Below, in pieces: positions 37,180 to 46,141 of a stretch of DNA of 64,000 nt. Where the stretch lies: positions 1-64,000 of the forward strand of contig NZ_QSGS01000004.1 of assembly GCF_003467445.1 (NCBI RefSeq), read 5' to 3'. Numbering within the stretch: position 1 is the first letter of the stretch; every line of letters begins with the position of its first letter. The position numbers and the translations under genes were made by a program. The stretch comes from Exiguobacterium sp. AM39-5BH (lineage in GTDB: Bacteria > Bacillota > Bacilli > Exiguobacteriales > Exiguobacteriaceae). Below the pieces are notes generated by a model. It was not told the DNA's origin, made no database searches, and saw only the letters and a program-made list of their open reading frames with translations.

Positions 37180-37935
37180 ATGACGACAATTACTTATCCG
37201 GTCATCCCGGGAGCGGGCGCGTTTTATTATGAAGGAAATGATATTGGCATCTTGTTATGCCATGGCTTTAACGGGACGCCTCAAAGTGTGCGTGACGTTG
37301 GAACCGCCTTGATGGAGAAAGGATTCACCGTCTTCGCACCGCGGCTCAAAGGACATGGGACGGATCCGGAAGAGTTTCGGCAATCGACACGCCGCTGCTG
37401 GTATGAGTCGATGGAAGCCGGTATCCGTCTCTTACGTGAGCGATGTCGACACGTCATCGTTGTCGGGCAGTCAATGGGCGGGACGCTGGCGATGAAGGCC
37501 GCTTTGGCCGGGCAGGCCGATGCGATCGTCACCATCAATGCGGCCTTGTCCGTTCCAGGCTATGCCTGTCACGCCACGGACGATGTCTGTCGTTTCATTG
37601 ATGAAGACGAACCGGATATCTGTGCGCCGGGTGTGTATGAAATTGTCTACGACAAAGTGCCGACGTCAGCCATTCGGGAATTACTCGCGCTCATCGAGGA
37701 AGTGCGACCGATGGCGGCCGAGGTGACCGTGCCGACGTGCGTCATCCATTCGGCCATCGATAACGTCGTGCCGCCCGAGGACTCGATGTGGTTGTACGAA
37801 ACTGTTCAAGCCCCAAAACAACGAGAGGTGCTCGAACAGTCGTATCATGTGGCGACGATGGACCATGACCGGGAGCGGTTAGCGGACGTCATCGGCGCAT
37901 TCTGTGAACAAGTTGCGACAGCCCCGAAAATGTAG
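37180..37935 (+). CDS. Alpha/beta-hydrolase, carboxylesterase Est30-like
   Basis: 251 aa. The oxyanion-region LLCHGFNGTP is near residue 27, the nucleophile elbow GQSMGG near 95, an Asp in HSAIDNVVPP near 190 and the catalytic His in QSYHVATMDHD near 222. This matches the thermostable carboxylesterase/monoacylglycerol-lipase group of Bacillales, which cleaves short- and medium-chain esters in the cytosol. Ribosome site GGGAGGAAACG. Own promoter and terminator. Confidence 0.88.
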   Translation: MTTITYPVIPGAGAFYYEGNDIGILLCHGFNGTPQSVRDVGTALMEKGFTVFAPRLKGHGTDPEEFRQSTRRCWYESMEAGIRLLRERCRHVIVVGQSMGGTLAMKAALAGQADAIVTINAALSVPGYACHATDDVCRFIDEDEPDICAPGVYEIVYDKVPTSAIRELLALIEEVRPMAAEVTVPTCVIHSAIDNVVPPEDSMWLYETVQAPKQREVLEQSYHVATMDHDRERLADVIGAFCEQVATAPKM

Positions 37936-37957
37936 TCTCCGGACTACATTTTTTTAT
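37931..37957 (+). terminator. Terminator of esterase gene
   Basis: TGTAGTC/GACTACA stem with a TCCG loop, then TTTTTTT; overlaps the stop codon. Confidence 0.8.
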
Positions 37958-37967
37958 ATCTCATTAT

Positions 37968-37982
37968 TTGCAAACGCTTGCA
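37968..37982 (+). promoter_or_regulatory. cre site at promoter of GH13 gene
   Basis: TTGCAAACGCTTGCA matches WTGNAANCGNWNNCW at all positions. It overlaps the TTGCAC -35 (37978-37983) of a promoter whose TAGATT -10 follows after 17 bp, an ideal layout for CcpA repression by preferred sugars. Confidence 0.75.
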
Positions 37983-38076
37983 CAAGTGCTATTGTAGTAT
38001 TAGATTCAGCCTAAAACAGGTATTGCTGTTCAAGTATATAAAATATAAATGATGAGATGTAGGAGGCAAGCGGCGT

Positions 38077-39774
38077 ATGGAGTTAATGGTCAGCAGAGAA
38101 CAAGTGGCGAAAAAAACGGTCACCCGCACGTGGTGGAAAGAAGCGATCGCGTATCAGATTTACCCGCGTAGCTTTAAAGATTCGAACGGAGACGGGATTG
38201 GTGATCTCCGTGGTATTATCGAGAAGCTCGATTATTTAGAAGACCTTGGCATCGATGTGATTTGGCTATGTCCGATGTACAAATCTCCGAACGATGACAA
38301 CGGCTATGATATCTCGGACTATCAAGACATCATGCAAGAGTTTGGGACGATGGAAGACTTTGACGCATTGCTCAAAGCCGTCCATGCACGCGGCATGAAG
38401 CTGCTCTTGGACCTCGTCGTCAACCATACGTCCGATGAGCACCCGTGGTTCGTCGAATCAAAAAGTTCGAGACACGACCCGAAGCGGGACTGGTACATCT
38501 GGCGTGACGGAACGGATGAGGCACCTCCGAACAACTGGGCGAGTATCTTTGGGGGCTCGGCTTGGGAATACGATGAGACGACCGAGCAATATTATTTGCA
38601 CGTCTTCTCGAAAAAACAGCCAGATTTGAACTGGGAAAACAAAGACGTGCGTGATGCCGTCTACGATATGATCAACTGGTGGCTCGACAAGGGAATCGAC
38701 GGTTTTCGAGTCGATGCAATCAGCCATATTAAGAAAATGCCGACGGAGACGATGTTGCCTTCTCCGGACGGAAAGCCCTACGTGACAGCGTTCTCGATGT
38801 ACTCAAACATCGAGGGGATTCACGATTACCTTCAAGAGATGAAAGAAGCCACGTTCGCCAATTATGATATCATGACGGTCGGCGAAACGAACGGGATTGA
38901 GCCGGAAGAAGCCGACCTATGGATGGGACCGGACAACGGGGCGATGAACATGGCGTTTCACTTCGATCATGTTGACATTATGCGCAAGTCCCGACTGGCA
39001 CCGCTCGATGTCGTTGCGTTGAAAGGAATTTTTGACAAGTGGCAGCAAGGCCTGCTTGAGACAGGGTGGAACGCCCTGTACATCGAGAACCACGACATGG
39101 TGCGTGCCGTCTCACTTGTCGGGGATGAGAACCACTACTGGCGTGAAAGTGCGACCGCTCTTGGCATGATGTACTTCTTTATGCAGGGCACCCCCTTCAT
39201 TTATCAAGGTCAGGAAATCGGCATGAAGAACGTGCCGCTCCCATCAATCCATGACTATGACGATGTGGCGACAAAAAATGAATATTTTGAGCGCATTGGC
39301 CACGGCATGAGTGAAATTGATTCGATGCAACAAGTGTGGGGCACCTCACGGGACAACGTCCGGACACCGATTCAATGGGACGCATCCCCGTATGCTGGCT
39401 TCTCGACGGTCACTCCATGGATGCCGGTCCACGCCGAGTACGAGACGCTAAACGTCGATGTACAGTCGAAGGATGCCCATTCGGTTCTATCATTCTATAA
39501 GGCAATGATTCGTCTCCGTCGAGCCGAAGAGACGTTCACGTACGGCAGTTATCGTGATTTATTGCCGGAGCACCTCCAAGTGTTCGCGTATGAACGAAAG
39601 TTTGAAGAACAAGCGTTTTACGTCATCGTCAATTTGACGGCGAACCCTGCCGAGACGACGCTTTCTGGTCTCGACAAGGCGACGCTCGTGTTAACGAATG
39701 AGATCGACCCGGAGACGATTGAGACGGACACGTTTATGATGCGGCCGTTTGAAGCAAGACTGTATCGCTTATAA
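38077..39774 (+). CDS. GH13 alpha-glucosidase (oligo-1,6-glucosidase type)
   Basis: 565 aa cytosolic glycosidase of the GH13_31 group. Conserved regions: DLVVNHTSDEHPWF (region I), GFRVDAISH with the nucleophile Asp, MTVGETNG with the acid/base Glu, and ENHDMVRAVS with the third Asp. An N-terminal extension of about 18 residues precedes TWWKEAIAYQIYPRSF. The enzyme would cut isomaltose-type or similar oligosaccharides to glucose; trehalose-6-phosphate hydrolase is the main alternative within the group. A cre site at its promoter indicates catabolite repression. Confidence 0.9.
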   Translation: MELMVSREQVAKKTVTRTWWKEAIAYQIYPRSFKDSNGDGIGDLRGIIEKLDYLEDLGIDVIWLCPMYKSPNDDNGYDISDYQDIMQEFGTMEDFDALLKAVHARGMKLLLDLVVNHTSDEHPWFVESKSSRHDPKRDWYIWRDGTDEAPPNNWASIFGGSAWEYDETTEQYYLHVFSKKQPDLNWENKDVRDAVYDMINWWLDKGIDGFRVDAISHIKKMPTETMLPSPDGKPYVTAFSMYSNIEGIHDYLQEMKEATFANYDIMTVGETNGIEPEEADLWMGPDNGAMNMAFHFDHVDIMRKSRLAPLDVVALKGIFDKWQQGLLETGWNALYIENHDMVRAVSLVGDENHYWRESATALGMMYFFMQGTPFIYQGQEIGMKNVPLPSIHDYDDVATKNEYFERIGHGMSEIDSMQQVWGTSRDNVRTPIQWDASPYAGFSTVTPWMPVHAEYETLNVDVQSKDAHSVLSFYKAMIRLRRAEETFTYGSYRDLLPEHLQVFAYERKFEEQAFYVIVNLTANPAETTLSGLDKATLVLTNEIDPETIETDTFMMRPFEARLYRL

Positions 39775-39779
39775 TGTGA

Positions 39780-39809
39780 AGACACCTTCGATGAGGAGGT
39801 GTCTTTTTA
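39780..39809 (+). terminator. Terminator of GH13 gene
   Basis: AGACACCT/AGGTGTCT stem, then TTTTT. Confidence 0.75.
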
Positions 39810-39821
39810 GGAGGTTGAAGC

Positions 39822-40154
39822 ATGCATCGAATTGAGATAGGAAACGATGAGACGACGTTCGAGCTCGTTATCGCGGAAGCGACCCGCGACACGTTACGGC
39901 TCGTCCATGCACAAATCATGGTAATGGTCTCCACAGATGACTACATCCGGTTCGCGCGAGACTTGACTCGTGCTTTTCATGCATTGACAGGAGCGGCTCT
40001 ATTGCAAAACAAGACAGGGCGAGTGATTTTGACAATCTCGTTCGAACGAGGCCGCGTCGAGGTCGAGACGGCTTGGGGACAGGGGACGAACCGATTCGAG
40101 ACCGATCAAAGTTATTTGACGAGGACGGTCGGACAAATCGGCATCGTGGAATAG
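39822..40154 (+). CDS. Hypothetical protein, 110 aa
   Basis: Small soluble protein, alternating strands with one central helix (DDYIRFARDLTRAFHALTGA), with no cysteine and no signal. The layout loosely recalls small WapI-type immunity-like proteins, but I cannot support that assignment. Ribosome site AGGAGGTTGAAGC is strong. It lies between the GH13 terminator and the ywbE promoter. Confidence 0.6.
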   Translation: MHRIEIGNDETTFELVIAEATRDTLRLVHAQIMVMVSTDDYIRFARDLTRAFHALTGAALLQNKTGRVILTISFERGRVEVETAWGQGTNRFETDQSYLTRTVGQIGIVE

Positions 40155-40157
40155 ATT

Positions 40158-40186
40158 GTGACAAACGCGGGAAAAGAGCATATGAT
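40158..40186 (+). promoter_or_regulatory. Promoter of ywbE
   Basis: GTGACA (40158-40163), a 17-bp spacer and TATGAT (40181-40186), 32 bp before the start codon. Confidence 0.5.
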
Positions 40187-40218
40187 AGAGGTTGACTATA
40201 CGGAAAGGGGTGTCGGGT

Positions 40219-40422
40219 ATGGATGGCACGAAACGCGCGGACATTCGCCCAGGGCTCCACGTCCAGATTGTCCTAAAACAAGATCAGCGGAGTGGGAAGT
40301 TGACGTCAGGCGTCGTCAAAGACATTTTGACGAACTCGCCGCGTCACCCGCACGGCATTAAAGTACGCTTAAGCGATGGACAGGTCGGTCGGGTGAAAGT
40401 GATCGAAGCTGGAGGTGAATAA
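40219..40422 (+). CDS. ywbE: YwbE-family protein
   Basis: 67 aa, highly conserved small protein: KRADIRPGLHVQIVLKQDQ near the N-terminus, SGKLTSGVVKDILTNS in the middle and HPHGIKVRLSDGQVGRVK near the end. The family has an SH3-like/KOW-type beta barrel and unknown function. The start at 40219 has ribosome site AAAGGGGTG. The next small gene begins 2 bp after its stop, so they are cotranscribed. Confidence 0.9.
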   Translation: MDGTKRADIRPGLHVQIVLKQDQRSGKLTSGVVKDILTNSPRHPHGIKVRLSDGQVGRVKVIEAGGE

Positions 40423-40423
40423 C

Positions 40424-40591
40424 ATGACTGAAAAGAAATTAAGTTTTCAAGAGGCGATGAAGCAAAAACTCGCTGAAAAGAAACAAAACGAGACGAAAGT
40501 GCCGACAGGACTTCGTGGGACGAAGCAGAAACCGTTGACGAACCAGTTGACAAAAAAGCCGAACAACCAGAAGAAACGGACAGGCATTTAA
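40424..40591 (+). CDS. Small basic protein, 55 aa
   Basis: ATG at 40424 with ribosome site GGAGGTGAAT. The product begins MTEKKLSFQEAMKQKLAEKK and ends KKRTGI. It is rich in Lys, Gln, Asn and Thr, with a helical first half and a disordered, basic tail that suggests nucleic-acid contact. It is coupled to ywbE and ends just before a terminator. No family recognised. Confidence 0.65.
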   Translation: MTEKKLSFQEAMKQKLAEKKQNETKVPTGLRGTKQKPLTNQLTKKPNNQKKRTGI

Positions 40592-40594
40592 CAA

Positions 40595-40623
40595 GCAGCC
40601 GCTCACTGAGCGACTGTTTTTTT
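40595..40623 (+). terminator. Terminator of ywbE unit
   Basis: CAGCCGCTC/GAGCGACTG stem with one mismatch, then eight T. Confidence 0.75.
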
Positions 40624-40761
40624 TATTTCCCAAATAGGAAGTGAGATTGATACTTTCTACACATTAAAACCTATTCACAAAGCGAATAGTTTGAAACAAG
40701 TTGAATGAGGACGTCAAAATACAGCAGGGAAATAAAGATTTATTATTTCTTTCAGATAACT

Positions 40762-40776
40762 TTGTAAGCGCTTTAA
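40762..40776 (+). promoter_or_regulatory. cre-like site upstream of AGCS symporter
   Basis: TTGTAAGCGCTTTAA matches the cre consensus with one mismatch (A for the last C). It is about 90 bp upstream of the -10, where CcpA more often activates than represses. Confidence 0.4.
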
Positions 40777-40845
40777 ATAAAGCTATAACTCAACTTTTGT
40801 TATATAACATATGAAATAAGTGTGAACTGACCTATAAAAAAATTA

Positions 40846-40873
40846 TTGATAATTGTCAGAATCTTTGTATAAT
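40846..40873 (+). promoter_or_regulatory. Promoter of AGCS symporter with CodY-like box
   Basis: TTGATA (40846-40851), a 16-bp spacer and TATAAT (40868-40873). The spacer contains AATTGTCAGAATCTT (40851-40865), 12 of 15 matches to the CodY box AATTTTCWGAAAATT. This would couple amino-acid uptake to nutrient status. The remaining part of the 347-bp gap is AT-rich without other signals. Confidence 0.55.
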
Positions 40874-40938
40874 TCAAAACAAGACATTATAAAACATCTT
40901 AACAACTTTAGATTCACACAACAGGGAGGAATTTTTTT

Positions 40939-42401
40939 ATGGAAGCCGTGCAAAGCATGTTACAAGGAAGCGTCGATTACATGAACAACATCTTATGGAC
41001 GTATGTTCTCATCGTCGCGCTCGTCGGAGCCGGGATTTACTTTACAGTCAGGACGCGCTTTATGCAGTTCCGTTACTTAAAAGAAATGTTCCGGGTTGTC
41101 GCTGAAAAACCAGAGACGACAGACAGCAAGAGCATCAGTTCAATGAAATCGTTCTTCATCGGTGCGGCCACACGCATCGGGACTGGGAACTTGGCCGGTG
41201 TCACCGTCGCCGTGACGGTCGGTGGACCAGGAGCCGTATTCTGGATGTGGATCGTCGCCCTTCTCGGCGGAGCGACGGCGATGATTGAGAGTACGCTCGC
41301 CCAAGTATATAAAGTAAAAGACGATGTCGCTTACCGCGGCGGTCCAGCATACTACATTGAAAAAGGACTCAACAACCGGGCCCTTGGTATCGTCTTCGCC
41401 GTCTTAATCGCGGTGACGTTCGGTCTCATCTTCAACTCAGTGCAATCGAACACGATCGCGGCCGCGTTTGATAACGCGTTCGCATCGATGCCGTCATAGG
41501 TGGTGCCATCCTCGTCGTCTTGACTGGATTGGTCATCTTCGGTGGTGTACACCGTGTCGCCAACTTCTCGGCAATCGTTGTACCGATTATGGCTGGATTG
41601 TACTTGGCCATCGCCGCTTATGTCGTCGTCGTCAACATCACAGAAATCCCAGGCGTGTTAGCGATGATCTTCCAGAGCGCATTCGGTCTTGAGCAAGCGT
41701 TCGGTGGATCGGTCGGAGCAGCCATCTCGATGGGTGTACGTCGCGGTCTCTTCTCGAACGAAGCAGGTATGGGTTCGGCACCGAACGCGGCAGCAGCAGC
41801 TGAAGTATCCCACCCGGCGAAACAAGGTTTCCTTCAAGCGCTCGGTGTCTTCTTGGACACGTTGATCGTCTGTACGGCAACAGCAGCCATCATCCTCCTC
41901 TCAGACAGCTATGCTGCCGGTAACGGAGAAGGGATCGTTATGCTTCAAAACGCATTGAGCGAACAAATCGGATCATGGGCGCCAGCGTTCGTAGCTGTCA
42001 GTGTCTTCTTGTTCGCCTTCAGTTCAATCGCAGGTAGCTACTACTACGGTGAAACAAACATCGAGTTCATCAAGAAGAGCAAAAACGCAGTTCTCGGTTT
42101 CCGCCTTGCGACAATGGCGTTCGTCTTCATCGGAGCAGTCGCGAGTCTCGGCTTCGTCTGGAGCTTGGCTGACTTGTTCATGGCCGGTATGACGTTAATC
42201 AACATCGCGGCCATCACGTTACTCGGCGGCGTCGCCTTCAAAGTCCTTCGTGACTACGAAGCGCAACGTGCCCAAGGTCTCAACCCACGCTTCTCGGCAC
42301 GTAAACTCGGGATCGAGAATACGGAATGTTGGGACGTCGAAGAAGAAGAAATCGCACAAGGTGCAGTCCAAGCGGCTGCTGCCGATGCGACAAAAGGTTA
42401 A
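40939..42401 (+). pseudogene. Sodium:alanine/glycine symporter (AGCS family), one-base frameshift
   Basis: Two overlapping frames together make a full AGCS transporter of about 487 aa. The first (40939 to about 41482) has MKSFFIGAATRIGTGNLAG and the GGPAYYIEKG motif. The second resumes IDAVIGGAILVVLTGLVIFG and runs through VRRGLFSNEAGMGSAPNAAA to the end. The join needs one extra G at 41482 (TTCG-CATC becoming TTCGGCATC). Eleven or so membrane helices are expected. Imports alanine, glycine or glutamine with sodium. Ribosome site GGGAGGAATTT. An assembly indel is likelier than true loss because both halves are perfectly conserved. Confidence 0.88.
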
Positions 42402-42420
42402 TCTCAGCATATAAGCAACA

Positions 42421-42455
42421 ACAGGGGCCCTGCGCATCGGGGCCCCTGTCTTTTT
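42421..42455. terminator. Bidirectional terminator between symporter and FNT genes
   Basis: ACAGGGGCC/GGCCCCTGT stem, then TTTTT, between convergent genes. Confidence 0.85.
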
Positions 42456-43254
42456 ATGCTTGTTGACGGATCGGTTCGATTTTCGTATCGGTCGGCTTGG
42501 CGTTCAAATGCACGTACGTCCCGGCGACGAACAACGCGCCACCCACGATATTGCCGAGCGTGGCAAACAAAAGGTTATGCAATGCAAGGCCGACGTTAAT
42601 CGCCTCGGACGGGACATAATAGAGCGCGAGTCCGAAGATGCCCATATTGGCGATCGAGTGCTCGAAGCCGGCGGCGAAAAAGACGACGACCGGGAGCATC
42701 GTCAGCATGATTTTGGCGACATCGTTCTTCGTTTTTAGCGGCATGAAGATGGCGATGCAGACAAGGATGTTACACAGAATCCCTTTAAAAAAAATCGCGA
42801 GCGCCTCGCCGCCCATCTTTTTCGCTGCGACAACGGACAAGAGATGATCCGTACTGATATCACCCATACTGTGGGCACCGATGACGAGCCCGACGAGAAG
42901 GAACGCACCAACCAGGTTACCGATCCAACTGATACTCCAAACGGCCGCGAGATCACGCCAATCGACACGTCCACGTTTCGCGCCCGTATACAAATACATC
43001 GTGTTGCTCGTGAACAGCTCGCCGCCCATCCAGACGATGAAGACGAGGGCGACCGAGAAACTCATCCCGGCAAACAGCATCGTCCCGGGAACATCGATGA
43101 ACATGTTACCGACCGAAAAGGCAAACACGACCCCAATACCGATTAGAAACCCGGCGACGATGGAGCGGAGTGCGTAGTGACCGAACGCATGACGCAACAG
43201 CGTCGCTTTTTTATAGGCGGCTTCTTCCATATACTCGACAGCTTGTTTTTCCAT
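42454..43254 (-). CDS. Formate/nitrite transporter family channel
   Basis: About 266 aa with six membrane helices. FNT signatures: GAGFLIGIGVVFAF-type helix 1 region (here AGFLIGIGVVFA), GGELFTSNTMYL near residue 90, GNLVGAFLLV, and the HSIANMGIFGLAL region that contains the central pore His (FEHSIANM). Moves formate, nitrite or related monovalent anions. The ATG at 43254 is used; a GTG 6 nt upstream is closer to the AAAGGAGG site and may be the real start. Confidence 0.88.
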   Translation of the reverse strand: MEKQAVEYMEEAAYKKATLLRHAFGHYALRSIVAGFLIGIGVVFAFSVGNMFIDVPGTMLFAGMSFSVALVFIVWMGGELFTSNTMYLYTGAKRGRVDWRDLAAVWSISWIGNLVGAFLLVGLVIGAHSMGDISTDHLLSVVAAKKMGGEALAIFFKGILCNILVCIAIFMPLKTKNDVAKIMLTMLPVVVFFAAGFEHSIANMGIFGLALYYVPSEAINVGLALHNLLFATLGNIVGGALFVAGTYVHLNAKPTDTKIEPIRQQA

Positions 43255-43350
43255 TTGCACACGACCTCCTTTAGACAACTTAAGTCTAGGAGGTCCATTG
43301 AAAGTTTGCAATTGTTTTCACAAACTTTTAAGGGAAGGCGATGTAATCGT

Positions 43351-43737
43351 TCACATCGTTGCCACGAGTTCGACTTTCATCCGGTCTGGGTCTTCAAAAT
43401 AAAGGGCGATGTGGTTTGGACCACCGGCATAGGGGAAGCGGTCGGCATACAGCTCCTTGAAGCCGTGGCGCGAGAGTTCTGGACGTAACCGCTCAAGTTG
43501 TTCAAGCGACTCGGCATGAAAGGCGAGATGGTTCAATCCGGTCCGTTTACGGTGATAGGACGGTTCGAGATAGTCGATTTCGGTTTGGACGAAGACGAGA
43601 TACGTGGCGCCGAAGTGATAACTTCGTCCCTTGTCCCATTGTTGGTACACGGTATAGCCGATCTCGGTGAGAAGCCAGTCCCACGCGTTCAGGCTCTTAT
43701 GTAAATCGGAAACGTACAACTCGACATGGTGCAGCAT
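43351..43737 (-). CDS. VOC-superfamily protein (glyoxalase-like)
   Basis: About 128 aa. Paired VOC modules with possible metal ligands His in LHHVELYVSD, His/Glu in the central GLNHLAFHAES and the terminal Glu in KVELVATM. Resembles lactoylglutathione-lyase-like proteins; the activity is unknown. The ATG at 43737 is preferred because GGAAGGATGAG is spaced correctly; an ATG 9 nt upstream abuts the ribosome site. Confidence 0.8.
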   Translation of the reverse strand: MLHHVELYVSDLHKSLNAWDWLLTEIGYTVYQQWDKGRSYHFGATYLVFVQTEIDYLEPSYHRKRTGLNHLAFHAESLEQLERLRPELSRHGFKELYADRFPYAGGPNHIALYFEDPDRMKVELVATM

Positions 43738-43818
43738 CGGTCTCATCCTTCCGTCGGACGTTTCAAATGTGTCCGTTTAGTATAATGGTTATTATATAAC
43801 GAATGCAGGGGGAACCAT

Positions 43819-44937
43819 ATGGACAACACGGGGCTTGTCTCGAATATCTTGATCGCGGGGAAGACTGGGGTCGGGAAGAGCGCATTTTTAAATTACATCT
43901 ACGGGCGTGACGTCGCCGAGTCACGTGCCGGCAGCCCGGTGACGGCCGAAGGGCTTCACGAATATGAGTATTACGACCTCGAGCGTGGCATTCTGTTCCG
44001 CTTCTTCGATACATGGGGGCTCGAAGCGGACCGGTCCGACGAATGGCACGAAGCGGTCCTCTCCATCGTCAACAAGCGAGAAGGGGCGCTAGATATCGCC
44101 GACTGGTTCCATACGATTTATTATCTACTGTCAATCAACTCGGGACGCGTCGAGTCATACGAGCTCGAATCGATTCTTAAACCTCTCTACGCGAAGCGGA
44201 GCAACGTCACAATCATCTTGACGAACTATAATCCGGACAGTGCCATGAACGTCGAGAAAGCGGAAGCGATGGAAGACGTCCTCATGCGCGAACTCGGAAT
44301 TTCACGGGATGCGATGATTCGCGTCAACAGTGTCGAAAAGAAAATGCTCGGCGGACAAGTCGTGCCGCATATCGGCTATGATGCGGTGTGGCAACGCAAT
44401 CGGACCAACCTTTGGAAAGACGTGGAACGCAAACTACCGCATAACTTGACGCGTCATTTGTTGACCGAGTTGGAGGCGTGGCGTGCCCGGAGCTATCGTT
44501 CGGCCGAGACGATTCGCATGATTACTCCACAAGCGATGATCAGCTGGAAAGCCCGCCAAATCGAAAAGGACTTGGAACGCACGCTCGAAGCGGCCGCTGA
44601 GACGACGGAGGCGGCGATGGCACAAGGCGTTCGGCATTATATTCAATTGATGGAACGCTATCCGCTCGTCGGCGCCCCGTCCGACCTCGTCTTTAAAACA
44701 CGTCGGGTCGAGCTCGGGTTTGACTATTCGTTCAACCGGACCGTCCGAAAGATGGTGCTCGGCATGATTCCGGGCGTCCATTTCATTTACTGGGCGTTCA
44801 AACGGAGAACGGCGGAGCGCGGCATCAAGAAAGCCGTCAATCAGCAGTACGAGCTGGTCAAACAGACAATCGAGCTGGACGTGCACCGCGGATTCGAGGA
44901 AGAGATGCGACGGCTCGGCCGGACGCTCAATCAATGA
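43819..44937 (+). CDS. P-loop GTPase with C-terminal membrane-associated region, first of tandem pair
   Basis: 372 aa. The G domain starts almost at the N-terminus: G1 GKTGVGKS (14-21), a Thr-containing switch (SPVTAEGLHEY), G3 DTWG near 66, G4 TNYN near 133. The C-terminal half is helical and charged with a hydrophobic stretch (MVLGMIPGVHFIYWAF) near residue 320, so membrane contact is likely. The form resembles YfjP/YeeP and dynamin/IRG-like septation of small GTPases rather than translation factors. Ribosome site GGGGGA. The second GTPase starts 12 bp after its stop. Confidence 0.75.
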   Translation: MDNTGLVSNILIAGKTGVGKSAFLNYIYGRDVAESRAGSPVTAEGLHEYEYYDLERGILFRFFDTWGLEADRSDEWHEAVLSIVNKREGALDIADWFHTIYYLLSINSGRVESYELESILKPLYAKRSNVTIILTNYNPDSAMNVEKAEAMEDVLMRELGISRDAMIRVNSVEKKMLGGQVVPHIGYDAVWQRNRTNLWKDVERKLPHNLTRHLLTELEAWRARSYRSAETIRMITPQAMISWKARQIEKDLERTLEAAAETTEAAMAQGVRHYIQLMERYPLVGAPSDLVFKTRRVELGFDYSFNRTVRKMVLGMIPGVHFIYWAFKRRTAERGIKKAVNQQYELVKQTIELDVHRGFEEEMRRLGRTLNQ

Positions 44938-44949
44938 GGAGGAACGGAC

Positions 44950-46091
44950 ATGGATAAACAGATTCCATTCAATTTTGATACGTACGATTTGAAGGAAGAA
45001 CTTGACCGCTTGCGTGGAAAAGTCAAAAAGCCGAATATCTTCATCGCGGGAGCGACCGGATCGGGCAAGAGTTCGGTCGTCAACCATGTGTTCGGCCGCG
45101 ACTTGACGAAAGTGGCCGCCGGTGAGCCGGTGACGCGAGGGATTCATCAATTCATGAGTGATGAGATTGCGATCGTGCTTTACGACAGTGAAGGGTATGA
45201 AATTGGGAGCGCCCGGCAGCAAGCGTATGCCGATGAAGTCATCGGATTCGTCGAACGGGCCCAGACGAAAGGGGCGGCCGAACAGATTCATCTTGTCTGG
45301 TACGTCATCAACGCTTCGATGAAACGGGTCACCCCGCTCGACCGGGCGCTCATCAAACAATTGAACGAAGCGACATCGGTCGCCGTCCTGTTGACCCAAA
45401 TCGACCAAGTCGATATGGATGAGCTGACGGCCCTCCGACAGGAACTCATGGATGTGGTGTCCGAAGAGGCCGTGTTCCAAGTCAGCGTCGCCGACGAACT
45501 ATTGAACGACCCGGAATTACGGACCCATCTCGATTGGGAACGTCTCGTCACGTGGTCGGTCGAACAGCTCGACCATTCGCTCCAAGAAGGGCTGCTCATG
45601 GAAATTCATGCCGAGAGTGAGGCGATACTCAAATTGAAGCGCAAGAAGGCGAACCGAATCATCTCGGGGTATGTCGCCAGTGCTGGAACGGCCGCAGCTG
45701 TGCCGCTCCCGTTCGCCGATGCGATCGCGCTCACGCCGATTCAAGTGACGATGAGCGTTCACTTGTTCCGCTACTGGGGCGTAAAAGCGAACGACGATAT
45801 GCTGAAGACACTGATCGGCAGCACCATCATCCCGCAAATCGGCCGGGCGCTCTCAAAGACAATTTTACTGACGTCATGAAGTTCTTCCCGGGAGCGAATG
45901 CGGCGGCGAGTGTCATCAATGCGACCGTCGCCTCAGGCATTACGTGGGCAATCGGGCTCGCCATCAACGAAGTCGCGTACCGGAACGCGATGGATTCATC
46001 GAAGACAATCGAGCAACTGCTCGACAGCGACTTCGGCTCGTTGTTCGAAAAGTTCATGGAACAAAATCCAGTGACGAAAAACAAGTCTTGA
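44950..46091 (+). pseudogene. P-loop GTPase with DUF697-like hydrophobic domain, one-base frameshift
   Basis: G1 GATGSGKSS (34-42), a DSEGYE switch II and G4 LLTQIDQVD near 155. A helical region then a hydrophobic glycine/alanine-rich part (GYVASAGTAAAVPLPFADAI) follow, as in DUF697-containing GTPases. Frame 1 ends at 45879, but the next frame gives ALKDNFTDVMKFFPGANAA and runs to 46091. One more G in the GGG at 45845-45847 joins them into about 380 aa, the expected length. A separate 71-aa protein from the overlapping ATG at 45876 is the less likely alternative. Ribosome site GAGGAGGAACGG. Confidence 0.75.
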
Positions 46092-46141
46092 TCGAGCCGG
46101 TTTGATACACTGGTCGAGACGAGACAAAAGGGGGAACCGAT

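Noticed and set aside
41482..41520. Programmed frameshifting in the symporter gene
   Set aside because: No slippery heptamer and no stimulatory stem seen; the same one-base loss recurs in unrelated genes, so an indel is simpler.
44434..45480. 348-codon open frame antisense across both GTPases
   Set aside because: Long because of codon bias; composition is unnatural and both strands cannot be coding given clear GTPase motifs on the plus strand.
45876..46091. Separate 71-aa gene overlapping the GTPase stop by ATGA
   Set aside because: The preceding codons in its frame (ALKDNFTDV) continue GTPase-like sequence, so it is the displaced C-terminus.
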